From positions 1 through 33,868 of the forward strand of contig NZ_JAQTHV010000006.1 in assembly GCF_029433295.1 (NCBI RefSeq): DNA of 33,868 nt. The letters are read 5' to 3'. The notes under the pieces were generated by a model. That model worked only from the letters and a program-made list of their open reading frames with translations. It was not told the DNA's origin and ran no database searches. This stretch comes from Bifidobacterium sp. ESL0784. Its GTDB lineage: Bacteria > Actinomycetota > Actinomycetes > Actinomycetales > Bifidobacteriaceae. Positions 6,890 through 14,653 of this stretch are shown piece by piece. How positions within the stretch are numbered: position 1 is the first letter of the stretch; every line of letters starts with the position of its first letter. Position numbers and translations under genes: made by a program.

Positions 6890-7663
6890 TTACCTCCATG
6901 CCGGGCAGAAGGACAGTGTGGTCTTCGCCGTCTGATCTGCGGATATGGTGATGCTGTTGGCGCCGGGCTGGATGGCGAACAGGTCGTCGTTCGTGATGCT
7001 GCCGCTGCTGGGCGTCAGGTCGTTGAAATCGATGTCGAGGCTTGCGGCGTTGCCCGACCACTGTACGGAATGTCCGCTGGAGGCTAGGGAAAGGCTGGTG
7101 ACAGGACCGTCCACATGGATGGATGGGAGGCTTGAGGCTATGCCATTGTCCTCGATGTGCAGGGTCCCGCTCCCTGCGAGTGTGCTGGTGATGGGGTCGC
7201 CGAGTTTCAGCGGGTCGAGGCTGAGGATGAGTGTGAACCGTGTTGATTCGACGCCCGGCCATGACTGCGTTATCGGCTGCGTGAGTATCCCATCGCTGTG
7301 CCTGCGACCCAGCCCGTCTTCCACGGTCAGGCGGACCCGCTGTGTGACGAGGCTGTTCAACAGGTCGAGAAACCGCAGGTCGGTCAGGGACGACGACTGC
7401 CGCGACCACCGGTGCTGGCTGCGGCGGCAGTGCAGGGTGACGGTGCGGTGCGAGGTGAACAGGCGGAGCGGCATGTATGAGCCGTCGCCCTGCGGGTTGA
7501 CGACCGGGGCGTTCCGCTGTTCCAGCGAATCGTACCATCCTTCCGGCATGGCCGACAGGAACGCCATGTTGTCGGGAAACGGGTCGTGCCCCCACTGCTC
7601 ATGGCTGTCGAGCAGGATGATGCCGTGTTCGGGATGGCTTTTCGGCTCTAAGGTGATTCTCAA
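6890..7663 (-). CDS. Distal tail protein (Dit-like)
   Basis: A 257-aa protein starting at TTG with GGAGG six bases upstream, one base after the tape measure stop. An upstream reading would run deep into the tape measure gene and is rejected. RITLEPKSHPEHGIILLDSHE at the N-terminus is followed by HRTVTLHCRRSQ and a long beta-sandwich region ending with ADQTAKTTLSFCPAWR. Siphophage Dit proteins cap the tail tube and connect it to the baseplate, and are always encoded just after the tape measure gene. The assignment rests mainly on synteny and beta-rich composition. Confidence 0.75.
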   Translation of the reverse strand: MRITLEPKSHPEHGIILLDSHEQWGHDPFPDNMAFLSAMPEGWYDSLEQRNAPVVNPQGDGSYMPLRLFTSHRTVTLHCRRSQHRWSRQSSSLTDLRFLDLLNSLVTQRVRLTVEDGLGRRHSDGILTQPITQSWPGVESTRFTLILSLDPLKLGDPITSTLAGSGTLHIEDNGIASSLPSIHVDGPVTSLSLASSGHSVQWSGNAASLDIDFNDLTPSSGSITNDDLFAIQPGANSITISADQTAKTTLSFCPAWR

Positions 7664-7664
7664 T

Positions 7665-10600
7665 TCACACCTCCAGTTTCCGTCTGAACAGCTCGTACGT
7701 GCGTCGTGCGGTGGCATCGGGGTCGCCGTTGCCTTGCACGATGATCTGTATCGGCTGTGTTTCATGTTTCCGTTGGGGGATGCGGTCGACTTCCTCGCGT
7801 GTCCGGTAGACGGGGTGCGGGTTGTGCAGCGAGCTGCGGAACGCGTAGACGCCCTTCTGCCCGCCCATCGCGCGCACGTCGTCCACCGTGAGTACATGCT
7901 CGCCCGGGTTCAGACGCGCGTTCTGCAGAATCACGTTGTCCTTGACGGGCGAATACGGGCCGGTTACTTCGCCACTGAATTCGCCACCGGAAGCATAACC
8001 TGGTACTTCGCCACCGTTATAGAATTTATAACCGCTGGCATAGGGGCCTTGGGGACTCGGATTATTGTTCTCGATTCCAGGTAAGTATTTTCCGATGATG
8101 TTGAAATACTTATCATGGATTGTTTCTTGCTCGACGGCGGTTATGGTCCCGGTCGCCTTGTCAATCGCAATGAGTTCCGACTGTTTATTGTTCAAAACTG
8201 CACCGTTGGCGATACCAAGGGCAGTCATGTACTGGCCGTTGTCTCCGATCAGCAGGCCGGTATGCGGGTCTATTTTCCACCCGTTCGTCTGAGCCAGCTT
8301 CTGCCAGTATTCATTGTTGTCAGCCTTCAATTGACCGGTCTTCGTGTCGATAGCAGCGCCGTTGGCAAGAGCCAAGGCCACATCATACTGCTGCTTGTCC
8401 AGAGTGAGCTTGCCGTTCTTGTCGTCGATTTTCGCCCCAGTGACCTTGGCGATAGCATCCATGGCCTTCTTGTTGTCGCCGGTGATGGTAATGGTCTTCT
8501 CGTCCCTGGAAACGTTGGCGGCCGTGACTCCCAGATTCTTCAGCTCGTTCTTCGCCTGGTCGTCGTCCACCATGATGTGGGTCGTCGGATCGGCGGGCAT
8601 CTTCATGATCTGGTCAAGCAGTGCGGACACCTGATTGCGGTTGAGCCCGTTGGCTGCCGCCACATCGAGAATCTTCTGGCGAGAGTCCATGAGGGACTGG
8701 TTCGCGTCCAGATACGCCTTCTGCGACTTGCCCTCGCTGTTGATAATGGAATCCGCTTTGTCCTGGGCGTCTTTAACGGTCTGCTCGATGAGCTGATGGT
8801 TCTTCGCGCCGTACGTCGTGTTCGCGTCCATGCTCGTGGCCTTGGCTTTGCCGACCTGCGCGATGTTCTGCCTGATGGTCGAAGCCATCGTGTCGAACTG
8901 CGTCGTCAGCGTGCTGGTCGCCTGGTCCAATTTCTGCGCCTGCCCGTTCAGCAGGTCCAACGCAGACTTGTAATCCTTGGCAGCGGCACTGGCCTGCGTT
9001 TCCGCATTCTGGAGCTGAAGCCATTCGCTCTGGCTCAATCCCAGAATCTGCGCCTGCGCCGAAATCTTCGTCGTCGTGTCCTCCGCTGCAGCTGCCACCT
9101 GCTTCTGGTCCTCGGAGGCTTTCTGATAGGCGCCATGCTGGTCCTGAATGGTTTTCAGAAGCTTCTGAGCGGACTGGGCGTTCTTGTCCTGCACCGGATA
9201 CATGCCGCTTTCGGTCGCAGTGTAAGTGGTGCCGGCGTCGATGGTCTTCTGCAGACTCTTGACTAGCGAATCATAAGCGCCATTCTGACCGGTAATCGCA
9301 TCGGTGACCTTGCCCTGGGCGATACCAAGCTCGTTCGCAGCATCGAGCGCCCCGGAGTCTTTGGCCTGCTTGGCGACGCTTTTCGCCACGTTCTCGTCGA
9401 TGGCGCCATTGGACTGCTGCAATGCGGAAGTGTAATCCTGTTGGGCATCCGCTGCCTTGTTCGATTTGCTTGCCACCACGCCGAATGCGGCTCCGAGCAA
9501 TCCAAGAGCGGCTGTGGCGATACCGATGGGGCTGGCGAGTTTGGCGAGCGTTTCGGCTACCGTCAGCCCTTTCATGGCCGTGGTCACACCCTCGATGATG
9601 GGTGTGACCACGCTGAACAGTTTAAATGCCGTGACAGCCGTCATCGCACCTGTCGCCACTGCCGCCAATACCGGCGTGGGAATCGCCTTGATGACCCCGC
9701 TCACATCTGTCACGGCCGTCAAAATGAGACCGCCCCAAGGCTGGAACGCGCTGGCCACATGGCCGGCCGCTCCGATGAGATTGCCCAGCGCCGAACCGAC
9801 GGACGGAAGGGTGGAGATGAGATAGGAGACGAACTGCTTCGCCCCGCTGCCCGTACCCCAGCTCGCGAACCGGGCGGAACTGCGTTCCAACCCCGAATCC
9901 ACGCTCACCAACACCGGCGTCATCTGCCGCAGCAAGCCCAATACGCCCTGCAAACCGTTGCCGCTGATGGTACCCAACCCCCGGCTGAACATGCCTACGT
10001 CACCGTTGAGCACCGGCATGCTGCCGTGCAGTTCGCCTGTTACCTGGTTCATACCGGTCAGATACGCGACAGCCCCAGTGTTCGAAAGCTGGTTCATATC
10101 GTCGCCGAGGGAGTGCAGGTCGGCCTTGTACTGCTGGCCGGTTATCGACCCTCTGTCCATGGCCGCATTGACGCCGCGAAATGCGAGGACGCCCGAAGCG
10201 GCCATGCCGATCAGTGCCGTACCTGCCCCTGCGGCGGCCCCGACGATGGGTACCAGGGCCGGGGCGACGAGCAGCAGCGCGTTGCGAAGCTGATGATACG
10301 ATTTCGCCTGCTGCTCGGCAGCACTTGAATTGCTGTCCTTGGCCGCGGTATCTGCCTCGGTGGCCGCGGTATCCGTTTGCGCCGCTGCAGCATCAGCACT
10401 CTTTGCTTTTGCGGCCTTATCAGTCTGTGAAGCTTCCTTACTGCTCGCTGCAGTGTCCGCCGAAGATGCCGAGGCATCGACCTGCAGCGCTACTCCATGT
10501 TCGGTGAGCACACGGTTAAGCTTCTCCTGGGCTTCAGCTTGTTCCTGTTCGACGCGGGTGGCAGCGGCTTCGGCGGTCATCAAGCTGGATTGGCTGAACA

Positions 10601-11225
10601 CGGTCTGCGACTGCACTGCATCCAATTCCTTATACGCTTCCGACAGGCGAGCGTTCGAACGCTCCAACGATGTCTCGGCCGTTCGCACAGCGTCGATCTC
10701 GCCGACGGCCTTGCCGGTTTGCGCGTTCACAATCACCGTATGAGTCTTGGCCACGCCATCTGCCTTGGCGGTGACCTCGTTGATGTGCGCTATGGCCTCA
10801 TCCACGCGAGCGTCCACGCGCATCTGGATACGCTGGTCCTCAAGATCATCCGCTACAGCAGTCACCTGCTCGACCTTGCCCATGGCCTCCTGCACATCAG
10901 CGCCTACACGGACTTCCTTCTCGTCGCCCGTTGCTTGGTCCACGCTGGTGGCGACGGCTTGTATCTTGCCAACCGCCTCGTCCACGTCGGCATCCATGCG
11001 CAGGTTCTTGGACTCGTCGCTGAGCTTGTCTGCCTTCGCGCTGACCTCGTCCATCTTCTCGACGGCCTCGTGCACGTCTGCGCCGATATGCAGATCATCG
11101 TCACCGTCGCCGTGCTTCAGCTCCTGTTCGGCGGCCTTAGCTTTCTCGATGCCGTCCATGTAGTCGGTGATGTCAAGCTCCAGCAGCCCCTTGATGCTGC
11201 CTACTTCGGTGCTGCCGCTAGCCAT
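7665..11225 (-). CDS. Tail tape measure protein
   Basis: The 1186-aa length ruler of the tail and the largest gene in the window. The start has AGGAG eight bases upstream and lies 8 bp inside the end of the chaperone fusion. Residues about 45-185 hold four to five repeats of roughly 31 residues with a D/R-x-DEAx-K/H-I pattern. Coiled coil continues to about 310. Then come several hydrophobic segments (LLLVAPALVPIVGAAAGAG, GLILTAVTDVSG, GIATAALGLLGAAFGVVA) that could insert in the host membrane. A second repeat array (about 910-1028) has a period near 27 residues (GAxIDxxTGxL). The end shows FYNGGEVPGYASGG and NPGEHVLT, typical of tape measure C-termini. No muralytic motif is seen. Confidence 0.93.
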   Translation of the reverse strand: MASGSTEVGSIKGLLELDITDYMDGIEKAKAAEQELKHGDGDDDLHIGADVHEAVEKMDEVSAKADKLSDESKNLRMDADVDEAVGKIQAVATSVDQATGDEKEVRVGADVQEAMGKVEQVTAVADDLEDQRIQMRVDARVDEAIAHINEVTAKADGVAKTHTVIVNAQTGKAVGEIDAVRTAETSLERSNARLSEAYKELDAVQSQTVFSQSSLMTAEAAATRVEQEQAEAQEKLNRVLTEHGVALQVDASASSADTAASSKEASQTDKAAKAKSADAAAAQTDTAATEADTAAKDSNSSAAEQQAKSYHQLRNALLLVAPALVPIVGAAAGAGTALIGMAASGVLAFRGVNAAMDRGSITGQQYKADLHSLGDDMNQLSNTGAVAYLTGMNQVTGELHGSMPVLNGDVGMFSRGLGTISGNGLQGVLGLLRQMTPVLVSVDSGLERSSARFASWGTGSGAKQFVSYLISTLPSVGSALGNLIGAAGHVASAFQPWGGLILTAVTDVSGVIKAIPTPVLAAVATGAMTAVTAFKLFSVVTPIIEGVTTAMKGLTVAETLAKLASPIGIATAALGLLGAAFGVVASKSNKAADAQQDYTSALQQSNGAIDENVAKSVAKQAKDSGALDAANELGIAQGKVTDAITGQNGAYDSLVKSLQKTIDAGTTYTATESGMYPVQDKNAQSAQKLLKTIQDQHGAYQKASEDQKQVAAAAEDTTTKISAQAQILGLSQSEWLQLQNAETQASAAAKDYKSALDLLNGQAQKLDQATSTLTTQFDTMASTIRQNIAQVGKAKATSMDANTTYGAKNHQLIEQTVKDAQDKADSIINSEGKSQKAYLDANQSLMDSRQKILDVAAANGLNRNQVSALLDQIMKMPADPTTHIMVDDDQAKNELKNLGVTAANVSRDEKTITITGDNKKAMDAIAKVTGAKIDDKNGKLTLDKQQYDVALALANGAAIDTKTGQLKADNNEYWQKLAQTNGWKIDPHTGLLIGDNGQYMTALGIANGAVLNNKQSELIAIDKATGTITAVEQETIHDKYFNIIGKYLPGIENNNPSPQGPYASGYKFYNGGEVPGYASGGEFSGEVTGPYSPVKDNVILQNARLNPGEHVLTVDDVRAMGGQKGVYAFRSSLHNPHPVYRTREEVDRIPQRKHETQPIQIIVQGNGDPDATARRTYELFRRKLEV

Positions 11226-11858
11226 GTGCCATCTCCTTCTGTTCCGCTTCCAGCGTGCGACGCAAACGGCCGTTCACGCCGATCAGTCCGATGGCGCGAC
11301 GTACCAGCCACGGCCATGGGCGTTGTTCCAAGAGGTTCCTGTTGTCAAGTTCGAGCTTGTAGTATTCCTGCGCGTCGGCGACCAGCAAATCCCAATGGTC
11401 AAGCAGCTGGGGCCATGTGGGCGCTATCGTGCCTCCACGGGCTTCTTCCGGGATGTCTTCGTACCATTCGTAGAGGCCGGTTTCTGGATCGTATTCGCCT
11501 CGCCCCGCCTTGCGGATTCGGTCAGCCGTTCGAGTGCTTTTGGGTCGCCGCCGGTCTCCCACATGGCTTCGGCGCTCCTGCGGCCGTTCGTGAAGTCGCT
11601 GATGACAGTGAGGTACACTCGGTTCAGCGCCTGCCAGCTCACATTGTCCTTGATGAGTTTCTGCTGCATGTCGCCGAGCAGGATGCCGGCGATGTCCTCG
11701 ACCTTGGCTGGCTGGCCGTCGTCCTTCTTGCCGCTGTGTATCCACTGCCATGCCTTCAGCCCGTCGGCTGCGCTGACGGCGGGAATGGTGTATGTTCTGC
11801 CGTCGATGGGCAGTTCCAACGGGTCTGGTGCTATGTCGGAAAAGTCTTTGAATGCCAT
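11218..11858 (-). CDS. Tail assembly chaperone fusion (G-T) made by -1 frameshift
   Basis: A predicted 213-aa product. Translation starts at the ATG of the short chaperone, reads 107 codons to the AAA of CCCAAAA (11538-11544), slips back one base, and continues for 106 residues in the -1 frame to a TAG at 11218. The downstream frame begins KSTRTADRIRKAG, contains EYDPETGLYEWYEDIPEEA and ends EAEQKEMAHG; it has no start of its own. This mirrors lambda gpG/gpGT: the fusion recruits tail tube subunits to the tape measure protein and is absent from virions. The end overlaps the tape measure start by 8 bp. Confidence 0.75.
11424..11858 (-). CDS. Tail assembly chaperone, short form (gpG-like)
   Basis: A 144-aa unshifted product. 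The ATG has AGGAG seven bases upstream. The acidic start AFKDFSDIAPDPLELPIDGRTYTIPAVSAADGLKAW matches the N-terminal part of tail chaperones in actinophages, followed by a helical region (IAGILLGDMQQKLIKDNVSW). The C-terminus after the slip site (SARRGEANTIQKPASTN ... KKPVEAR) is polar and disordered. It sits between major tail protein and tape measure, the standard position. The ratio of short to fused form is normally set by the slip site. Confidence 0.82.
   Translation of the reverse strand: MAFKDFSDIAPDPLELPIDGRTYTIPAVSAADGLKAWQWIHSGKKDDGQPAKVEDIAGILLGDMQQKLIKDNVSWQALNRVYLTVISDFTNGRRSAEAMWETGGDPKALERLTESARRGEANTIQKPASTNGTKTSRKKPVEAR
11538..11544 (-). promoter_or_regulatory. Ribosomal slippery heptamer CCCAAAA
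   Basis: In the zero frame the codons read GAC CCA AAA GCA, so the heptamer has the canonical X XXY YYZ phase. After a -1 slip both P- and A-site tRNAs re-pair (CCA to CCC, AAA to AAA). The -1 frame is then open through the 234-codon region to the tape measure start. No other heptamer with correct phase was seen in the overlap. Confidence 0.75.
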
Positions 11859-11903
11859 TTGTCGCTCCTGATGGTCGGTTCTGTCGCTCCAAGATGAAGA
11901 GGT

Positions 11904-11946
11904 CCCGTCCCCCGGGGAGCAAAATGACAAAGAGCCGGAGGACGGG
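11904..11946 (-). terminator. GC-rich hairpin between major tail protein and chaperones
   Basis: On the minus strand CCCGTCCTCCGG pairs with CCGGGGGACGGG (11904-11915 with 11935-11946; 11 Watson-Crick pairs and one G-U, 19-nt loop). It is placed in the 111-bp gap after the major tail protein stop. There is no U-tract, so it may be a partial terminator or RNA-stability element that lowers expression of chaperone and tape measure relative to the tube protein. Confidence 0.5.
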
Positions 11947-11969
11947 AAGTGTTGATGGGGCCGCTGTGG

Positions 11970-12545
11970 TTATTCGGCGGATGCCGTGGAGGAGGATGCG
12001 TCATCGGCCGGTTCTCCGAGGGGAGGGACCGTGTAGCCGGTGGACGTGCCGTTGTCTTCGGGGGTGAGGTGTTCGGTCTGCGGCGTGGAGGGGGCGGGCT
12101 GACCGAGGGTGACGGGGTTGTCGATTTCCTCGCAGGGGCCGTCTCCGGTGAAGGTGATGGACACCTCTTCGAGGTCGGCGACGCCGGTCTTGGACTGCGT
12201 ATATCCGACGATGGCTCGTCCCTGATGCGCCTCGGGCATGCCGTTACGGTCGTACCAACGGACGTAGAGTCGCGCGTCCTCGCCGAACTTGCCGACGCAC
12301 TTGCGGCACAGTTCCTGCCCTTCGTCGAACCTGTTGGCGGTGATGAGGCGGTTGGCCTTGCATTCCAGGGACCATGCGAGCATGGTGATCTCCTTGGAAC
12401 CCCAGCCATTGTTTTCGTAGTCATTCGCGTCCTGCAGGGTCGGGTCGAACTTGGGGTTGAAATCGGTCAGCCCGTTCAACGGCTTCCATGTGGTGCCGTC
12501 CTGGCTGATCTCCACCTTGAAGCGACGTGCCAATGCGATGGTCAT
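11970..12545 (-). CDS. Major tail (tube) protein
   Basis: A 191-aa protein with GAAAGGAA upstream of the ATG. LARRFKVEISQDGTTWKPLNGLTDFNPKFDPTLQDANDYENNGWGSKEITMLAWSL is the classic N-terminal strand-loop pattern of actinophage tail tube subunits; VSITFTGDGPCEEIDNP closes the fold. The last 40 residues are Pro/Ser/Thr-rich (after about 150) and probably disordered or surface exposed. It precedes the chaperone pair and follows the neck genes, as expected. Confidence 0.88.
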   Translation of the reverse strand: MTIALARRFKVEISQDGTTWKPLNGLTDFNPKFDPTLQDANDYENNGWGSKEITMLAWSLECKANRLITANRFDEGQELCRKCVGKFGEDARLYVRWYDRNGMPEAHQGRAIVGYTQSKTGVADLEEVSITFTGDGPCEEIDNPVTLGQPAPSTPQTEHLTPEDNGTSTGYTVPPLGEPADDASSSTASAE

Positions 12546-12579
12546 GATGATGTTCCTTTCGTTTTGTTTTCAGGATTGT

Positions 12580-13044
12580 TTACCAGGTGCCGGTTGCCGG
12601 CCGGAGTCCGGTGGAAGGCAGGTCGAGGTCCACGTTGAACTGGACGGCGGTGACCCACCGTTTGCTCTCGTCCTGTCCCATGTTGACACCATTGCGTTTC
12701 CAGCATTGGGTGATGCTTACCCCGTCGCCAAGGTCGAAGCCGGTGAGCCCGTCGAGCTGCTGCCTGCACAGGTCGGCGAGACGATCACTGTCGAGCGGCT
12801 TTCCGGGCAGCCCCCTGCAGGCGGTCTGCAGTATGCCGGATTCCCGTGGCAGGCTCGGGTCGGATTGCATCGGTGTCCAGTTGAGGATGATGCACCGGTC
12901 GGGGTTTGTGGGCATGGTCTTCATGATGATGGCCGTGTCAGTAACCGCATACGGTTTGCCAGTCCGGTAGACGCCGATATCGTGGTCAGCGAGCAACCGG
13001 GCAACGCCCTCAAGCAGGGCAGCAGTGGGGTTGTATCCGCTCAC
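12580..13044 (-). CDS. Tail terminator / neck protein
   Basis: A 154-aa protein starting at GTG that overlaps the previous stop as GTGA; GGAGG lies four bases upstream. It begins SGYNPTAALLEGVARLLADHDIGVYR, a pattern common in minor capsid or tail-terminator proteins. Later ILNWTPMQSDPSLPRES, CRQQLDGLTGFDLG and a C-terminal TAVQFNVDLDL strand fit the alpha/beta fold of proteins that close the top of the tail tube. It is the last of four neck genes before the major tail protein. Confidence 0.72.
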   Translation of the reverse strand: MSGYNPTAALLEGVARLLADHDIGVYRTGKPYAVTDTAIIMKTMPTNPDRCIILNWTPMQSDPSLPRESGILQTACRGLPGKPLDSDRLADLCRQQLDGLTGFDLGDGVSITQCWKRNGVNMGQDESKRWVTAVQFNVDLDLPSTGLRPATGTW

Positions 13045-13403
13045 AGGTCCTCCTTCAGCGCGTCGGCCATGATGTCGATGCAACGGTCCTTCTCGGTGTT
13101 CATGGCTGTGGTCAGGAAGAAGCTCTGCCCGTTGTCGTGGCGGAGCGGGGCGCCGAACCGGCCGTGCCGGTAGAAGACGCCGAACTCCTGATAGCGTGCG
13201 TAGGGCCCGGGGAACACGACCGTCAGATGGCCGTCGCTGGTCATACGCACGTCGGCCGAGCCTGCGAGGGAACCTAATTCCTTTGGGGCAAGTTCGGCGC
13301 TTACCTGGCGTATATGCTCTCCTGCCTGTATGAGGCCTTTGGTGCGTGCCTGATTGGCGCCTTTCTCGAGTTTCGAAAAATCGAATGATCCTTCGAACTT
13401 CAT
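13041..13403 (-). CDS. HK97 gp10-like / minor capsid neck protein
   Basis: A 120-aa protein with AAGAAGGTG upstream of the ATG. It starts MKFEGSFDFSKLEKGANQARTKGLIQAGEHIRQVSAELAP and has FPGPYARYQEFGVFYRHGRFGAPLR (83-107), the aromatic loop typical of the gp10/minor-capsid-2 type neck proteins. The C-terminal helix NTEKDRCIDIMADALKEDL fits too. It probably links the head connector to the tail. Confidence 0.75.
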   Translation of the reverse strand: MKFEGSFDFSKLEKGANQARTKGLIQAGEHIRQVSAELAPKELGSLAGSADVRMTSDGHLTVVFPGPYARYQEFGVFYRHGRFGAPLRHDNGQSFFLTTAMNTEKDRCIDIMADALKEDL

Positions 13404-13414
13404 GTGGCACCTTC

Positions 13415-13753
13415 TTAAGCGAGGCTCACGGTCGTATGGTCAGGCAAACCGAGTGAACCGCTGTCGGCCACATTGACCAGCACGACACGGCCTTTCAGCA
13501 CTTTGGTACCGTCGTCCATCACCTGCAGCACCTCGCTGTCCTGTTGAAACAGGGGAGCGTATTGGTTGTTGCAGGTGATGGTGGTGGAACCCACGATCTG
13601 CTGGCCTTGCTTATCGCGGACCAGCTTCGACTGGTCGTTGATGAAACAGGGGATAGCGGCGGATTCTTCGCAGATGTCCTCGCCGTTGCCATTCACGCCT
13701 TTCGACGCGCGAACGACCACCTGGTGCACGTAGAATTCCTCGAGCTCGTCCAT
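13415..13753 (-). CDS. Head-tail joining (stopper) protein
   Basis: A 112-aa protein. The ATG at 13753 has GGAGG six bases before it; an upstream ATG at 13771 lies inside the previous gene. It is beta-rich, with FYVHQVVVRAS, AIPCFINDQSKLVRDKQGQQIVGSTTITCNN and GTKVLKGRVVLVNVAD, the small barrel seen in stopper/minor capsid 1 proteins that close the connector after DNA packaging. Position between connector and gp10-like gene agrees. Confidence 0.72.
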   Translation of the reverse strand: MDELEEFYVHQVVVRASKGVNGNGEDICEESAAIPCFINDQSKLVRDKQGQQIVGSTTITCNNQYAPLFQQDSEVLQVMDDGTKVLKGRVVLVNVADSGSLGLPDHTTVSLA

Positions 13754-13755
13754 GG

Positions 13756-14196
13756 TTAGCCTCCTAACCATGGAGAGCCACCGGACATGCCGGCCGCGTC
13801 AAGTATGCGACGGGCAGTGGGGGCGATGCCTTGCGCCACCTGCAGCCTTGCTTCGGCCTCGCTGTCCTGCTCGCCCTTGTTGTAGGTTATCGACGCGCCA
13901 TTGATGCTTTTCGACGCCTTGGTACGGGTATCGATCACACCGCCCTTAGCTGGGTCGATGTCGAGCTGCAGCATGGCCGTGGCATGGGCGCACGTGGCGT
14001 CGCGCATCGCTTCCTTTGCTCGTTGGCCGGTGGGCATGCCCTTCTGGTCTACCGGGTAGACGCACAACGCCGTGTATTCGCGGACTGCAAGCGAGCCGGC
14101 GTTCAGCAACGATTCAAGGTTCTCGGGAAGTTCTTCGTCCTCCTTCAAACCTCTGTACTGGCGCCAGTCCTCTTTGTTCGCATACACGGGTTGCAT
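13756..14196 (-). CDS. Head-tail connector (adaptor) protein
   Basis: A 146-aa mostly helical protein with AGAAGGAC upstream. LPENLESLLNAGSLAVREYT and AKEAMRDATCAHATAMLQLDID give the long helices of gp6/gp15-like adaptors that dock on the portal ring. The central part (KASKSINGASITYN) resembles the conserved loop of these proteins. It ends APTARRILDAAGMSGGSPWLGG, with the Gly-rich tail also seen in relatives. Confidence 0.75.
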   Translation of the reverse strand: MQPVYANKEDWRQYRGLKEDEELPENLESLLNAGSLAVREYTALCVYPVDQKGMPTGQRAKEAMRDATCAHATAMLQLDIDPAKGGVIDTRTKASKSINGASITYNKGEQDSEAEARLQVAQGIAPTARRILDAAGMSGGSPWLGG

Positions 14197-14199
14197 AGT

Positions 14200-14586
14200 C
14201 TACTTGTCCTTCTTAGCGTCGTTGGCGGAGGCCTTCTTGTCAGCGGGAGCAGATGCCTGCGGGTCTGCCGGAGTCGCCGGTGCAGAATCTGCTGCAGGGG
14301 CCGGGTCAACTGGCACCTGTGTGGCTTCGGCATCGGCCTTCTGGAAGGCGGCGAGTTCCTCCGCGTACCTGCGCTTGGCCACTAGTTCCTTGGCCGAGTA
14401 GACGATGCTGGGGTCGGTCTCGCCGAAAAGCTGAGGGTTCGCCTTCCGAGCGTCCTTTTCCTTCAGTTCCTCGTAGCCGGGCTTCAGCTGTATATTGTTG
14501 GCATCGTCTTTGACGGTGAGATACTTCTTGTAGTGTTCGTCGCTGACGGCCTGTACGCCGCCTTCGGCGTTCTTGATGTATTTCAA
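14200..14586 (-). CDS. Small capsid-operon protein with Ala/Pro/Lys-rich tail
   Basis: A 128-aa protein starting at TTG with GAAAGAG six bases upstream. The beginning KYIKNAEGGVQAVSDEHYKKYL followed by ELKEKDARKANPQLFGET is polar and helical. The last 45 residues are Ala/Pro/Asp then Lys rich. It occupies the slot between major capsid and connector genes, where many phages encode a short head accessory or head-completion protein. No firm family. Confidence 0.62.
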   Translation of the reverse strand: MKYIKNAEGGVQAVSDEHYKKYLTVKDDANNIQLKPGYEELKEKDARKANPQLFGETDPSIVYSAKELVAKRRYAEELAAFQKADAEATQVPVDPAPAADSAPATPADPQASAPADKKASANDAKKDK

Positions 14587-14612
14587 AACGTTCTCTTTCG
14601 TTTGTTGGGAAA

Positions 14613-14646
14613 GCGTGCGCCATGGATGAAGTCTTATGGCGCACGC
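14613..14646 (-). terminator. Hairpin after the major capsid gene
   Basis: A perfect 11-bp stem (GCGTGCGCCAT with ATGGCGCACGC) and a 12-nt loop begin seven bases after the capsid stop, followed on the minus strand by TTTCCC. It looks like an intrinsic terminator with a short U-tract. It probably acts partially, so capsid mRNA exceeds mRNA for the downstream neck genes. Confidence 0.65.
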
Positions 14647-14653
14647 GGGTTGA

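Noticed and set aside
8115..9266. Plus-strand frame of 383 codons opposite the tape measure gene
   Set aside because: Shadow of a strongly coding minus-strand gene; no start signal and no recognisable domain.
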